NCBI GenBank assembly: GCA_013215525.1
Contig: JABSQY010000090.1
Coordinates: 1 to 6,494 of the forward strand
Source of the DNA: Nanoarchaeales archaeon
GTDB taxonomy: Archaea; Nanobdellota; Nanobdellia; Woesearchaeales; UBA583
DNA: 6,494 bases
Reading direction: 5' to 3'
The notes below the pieces were generated by a model that was not told the DNA's origin, made no database searches, and saw only the letters and a program-made list of their open reading frames with translations. The number at the start of each line of letters is the position of its first letter. The stretch's first letter is position 1. The position numbers were made by a program, and so were the translations under genes. Below are positions 5,152 through 6,494 of the stretch, piece after piece.

Positions 5152-5159
5152 ATTATAAA
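5152..5159 (+). promoter_or_regulatory. TATA box for the HTH/hydrolase operon
   Basis: ATTATAAA centred 25.5 bases before ATG 5181. The spacing matches the other promoters and argues for ATG 5181 rather than the in-frame TTG at 5163. Confidence 0.55.
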
Positions 5160-5180
5160 TAATTGATTTATAAATTTATT

Positions 5181-5549
5181 ATGACAACAGAAACTTCACC
5201 TTGGATGAAATGGAACCACACTAAAAAATTTAAAAAATTAACTCCAACACTGCAAACAACACTTAAACTATTTTTCGAACACTTATCAATTAAAGAAATT
5301 GCAAAACATAGAAGTTTCAAATTACAAACTGTAGAATATCAAATAGTTGAACTAATAACATTAGGATTTATTTATTTAGCAGACATAATTGAAGACGAAT
5401 TATCACATCAAATATTAGAAACCTTTGAAGAAGATGTCCCAGATTCTTTAACTAATATAAAAAACAAATTACCAAGTAAAATTACATACTTTCAAATTAA
5501 ATGTGTTCTAGCATCAATCAATAATCAACCTGATTCCAAACACGACTAA
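5181..5549 (+). CDS. Free-standing RecQ/Pif1-type helix-turn-helix (HTH_40-like) protein
   Basis: 122 residues from ATG 5181. An in-frame TTG at 5163 would add six residues but lacks a promoter in register. Residues 21-70 carry the pattern of the HTH_40 domain found at the C-terminus of RecQ and Pif1-like helicases: TLKLFFEHLSIKEIAKHR (27-44) is helix 1 plus the 'I-x-x-I-A-x-x-R' helix, LQTVEYQIVELITLGFI (48-64) is the recognition helix ('TIxxHLxxLixxGxI'), then LADII. The family's closing element is also present: SLTNIKNKLPSKITYFQIKCVLASI (89-113), matching 'LKEIKxxLPexIsYxxIRlvLA'. Known examples are helicase appendages that bind nucleic acid. Here the domain stands alone, with a short N-terminus containing W8 and W11. 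A DNA-binding role, possibly regulating its own operon, is inferred. The hydrolase gene follows after 8 bases. Confidence 0.85.
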   Translation: MTTETSPWMKWNHTKKFKKLTPTLQTTLKLFFEHLSIKEIAKHRSFKLQTVEYQIVELITLGFIYLADIIEDELSHQILETFEEDVPDSLTNIKNKLPSKITYFQIKCVLASINNQPDSKHD

Positions 5550-5557
5550 CTCAAACA

Positions 5558-6343
5558 ATGGATTCTCAAATAATAATCAAAATAATTGTACAAATAATAA
5601 TTTTCTACTTTTTATTTGGATTATTTTTATACTTTAATCAAACAAATATGATGTTTTTCCCAAATTCTCAAGTTTTCAACGCCTGTGAAAATTTAGATTA
5701 CACACAAAAAATCAAACACAACACAACACAACTATATTATTATCAAGACAAAACAAATACAAATGATTTAATAATTTATTATCACGGAAACGCGGGAGCT
5801 GCCTGCGATAGATTTGAAATTGCAAACAAACTAAAACAAAATAATATATCTTTTATACTTGTAGAATATGCAGGATATTCTGGAGATAAAACAAAAATAA
5901 ATCAAAACAATTTAAATCAAAACGTACACGACGTAATTGATTTCACAAATTCTAAAAATTATAAAAATATTATATTAGGTGGTACAAGTTTAGGATCAGG
6001 ATTTGTAAGTTATCACGCATCACTACAAACGCCACACAAAATATTTTTAATATCTCCTTTTGATTCATTATTAAATTTAGCGCAAAGTAAATATTTACTC
6101 TATCCTGCAAAATTACTATTAAAATACGAATATGATAATATTAAAAATCTACAAAATTACAAAAACGAATTAATTATCTTCCACGGAGCAAACGATAAAA
6201 TAATTCCAAATAAATTTTCTAAAAATTTATTTGAAAACTTAAAAACAGAAAATAAAGAATATAAATTAAAAAAAGGTTTAGGACACAACAATTTACACTC
6301 AGATAAACTGTACAATGAAATAATTAAATTTATTCAAAAATAA
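5558..6343 (+). CDS. Membrane-anchored alpha/beta hydrolase, ABHD13/BEM46-like
   Basis: 261 residues. An N-terminal hydrophobic segment (5-26) is a signal anchor. It is followed by NMMFFPN (30-36), the family's 'xxYxP' entry, so the hydrolase domain probably faces outside or sits on the membrane surface. IIYYHGNAGAACDRF (72-86) is the 'HGNAG' oxyanion motif. The nucleophile is Ser144 in G142-T-S-L-G146, the acid Asp213 in IIFHGANDKIIP, and the base His243 in GLGHNNLHS. The segment IFLISPFDSLLNLAQSKYLLYPAKLLL (162-188) is the family's 'SPFtSl...P' region. ABHD13/17 and BEM46 relatives are serine hydrolases, some of them depalmitoylases or lipid esterases; substrate here is unknown. The start is 8 bases after the HTH gene with no TATA box or Shine-Dalgarno site, so it is co-transcribed. 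The coding strand is visibly richer in C (many AAC, ACA, CAA codons) than the 4217-5101 gene. Confidence 0.92.
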   Translation: MDSQIIIKIIVQIIIFYFLFGLFLYFNQTNMMFFPNSQVFNACENLDYTQKIKHNTTQLYYYQDKTNTNDLIIYYHGNAGAACDRFEIANKLKQNNISFILVEYAGYSGDKTKINQNNLNQNVHDVIDFTNSKNYKNIILGGTSLGSGFVSYHASLQTPHKIFLISPFDSLLNLAQSKYLLYPAKLLLKYEYDNIKNLQNYKNELIIFHGANDKIIPNKFSKNLFENLKTENKEYKLKKGLGHNNLHSDKLYNEIIKFIQK

Positions 6344-6345
6344 AA

Positions 6346-6486
6346 TTATTTTTTAATTTTATTTAAATCTTTAATTAATTCAGTATTATCTAAATCAAAT
6401 ACTTCATTTTCAAACTTATCTAATTTTTTATGAATATTAGATTCAATATTATCTTTAGACAAATCATCTACTTTAATTTTAAACAT
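6346..6486 (-). CDS. Small charged ORF, possibly the C-terminal end of a longer gene
   Basis: 46 residues from ATG 6486 to TAA at 6346-6348. The frame stays open to the right edge (6487-6494), so the true start may lie outside the window. The product is hydrophilic and helical, rich in Lys, Asp, Glu and Asn (MFKIKVDDL... ...LIKDLNKIKK), with no recognisable motif. It converges on the ABHD13-like gene with only two bases between stop codons. No promoter can be judged because the expected position is beyond the window. The coding call rests on the uninterrupted frame and composition. Confidence 0.5.
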   Translation of the reverse strand: MFKIKVDDLSKDNIESNIHKKLDKFENEVFDLDNTELIKDLNKIKK

Positions 6487-6494
6487 CTTTTTAA

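Noticed and set aside
5163..5180. TTG start extending the HTH protein
   Set aside because: A TATA box sits in exact register for ATG 5181 and none for the TTG; the extra residues add nothing to the domain.

Overview
The window looks like a compact, very A+T-rich archaeal chromosome segment, most plausibly from a small-genome lineage such as DPANN (Woesearchaeota or Pacearchaeota type); the lineage is an inference. Three things point to Archaea. Eight of the genes have a TATA-like box centred 25-27 bases upstream of the start codon, which fits leaderless mRNAs. No convincing Shine-Dalgarno site was noticed in front of the starts examined. One product resembles the archaeal/eukaryotic NIP7-type PUA proteins. 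Proteins are rich in Lys, Asn and Ile, and no gap exceeds 300 bases.

Layout. 1-1534 (minus strand): three small co-oriented genes. Two (549-965 and 1073-1534) look like diverged AAA+ ATPase modules without the catalytic residues. The third (1-541, running off the left edge) is unrecognised. 1535-1603: divergent spacer with two back-to-back TATA boxes. 1604-2053 (+): NIP7-like PUA protein. 2054-2204: convergent spacer packed with perfect hairpins and repeated 12-20 base units, the most structured non-coding DNA in the window. 2205-2450 (-): two-helix membrane protein. 2533-3477 (+): SIS-domain protein of the sugar-phosphate isomerase fold. 3478-3542: convergent spacer with a symmetrical hairpin. 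3543-4124 (-): HD-domain phosphohydrolase. 4217-5101 (+): soluble alpha/beta hydrolase. 5181-5549 and 5558-6343 (+): two-gene operon of a free-standing RecQ/Pif1-type helix-turn-helix domain and a membrane-anchored ABHD13/BEM46-like alpha/beta hydrolase. 6346-6486 (-): small charged ORF converging on it.

How the genes work together. Most are single-gene leaderless transcription units in alternating orientation, so little shared pathway can be read from position. The exceptions are the 1-1534 cluster, where the two AAA+-like proteins may form a complex without ATPase activity or bind partners, and the HTH/hydrolase operon. No CRISPR array, insertion sequence, tRNA or rRNA was seen. The best candidates for something undescribed are the degenerate AAA+ pair with its unknown third partner, the hairpin-dense spacer at 2043-2213, and the HTH/hydrolase pair.
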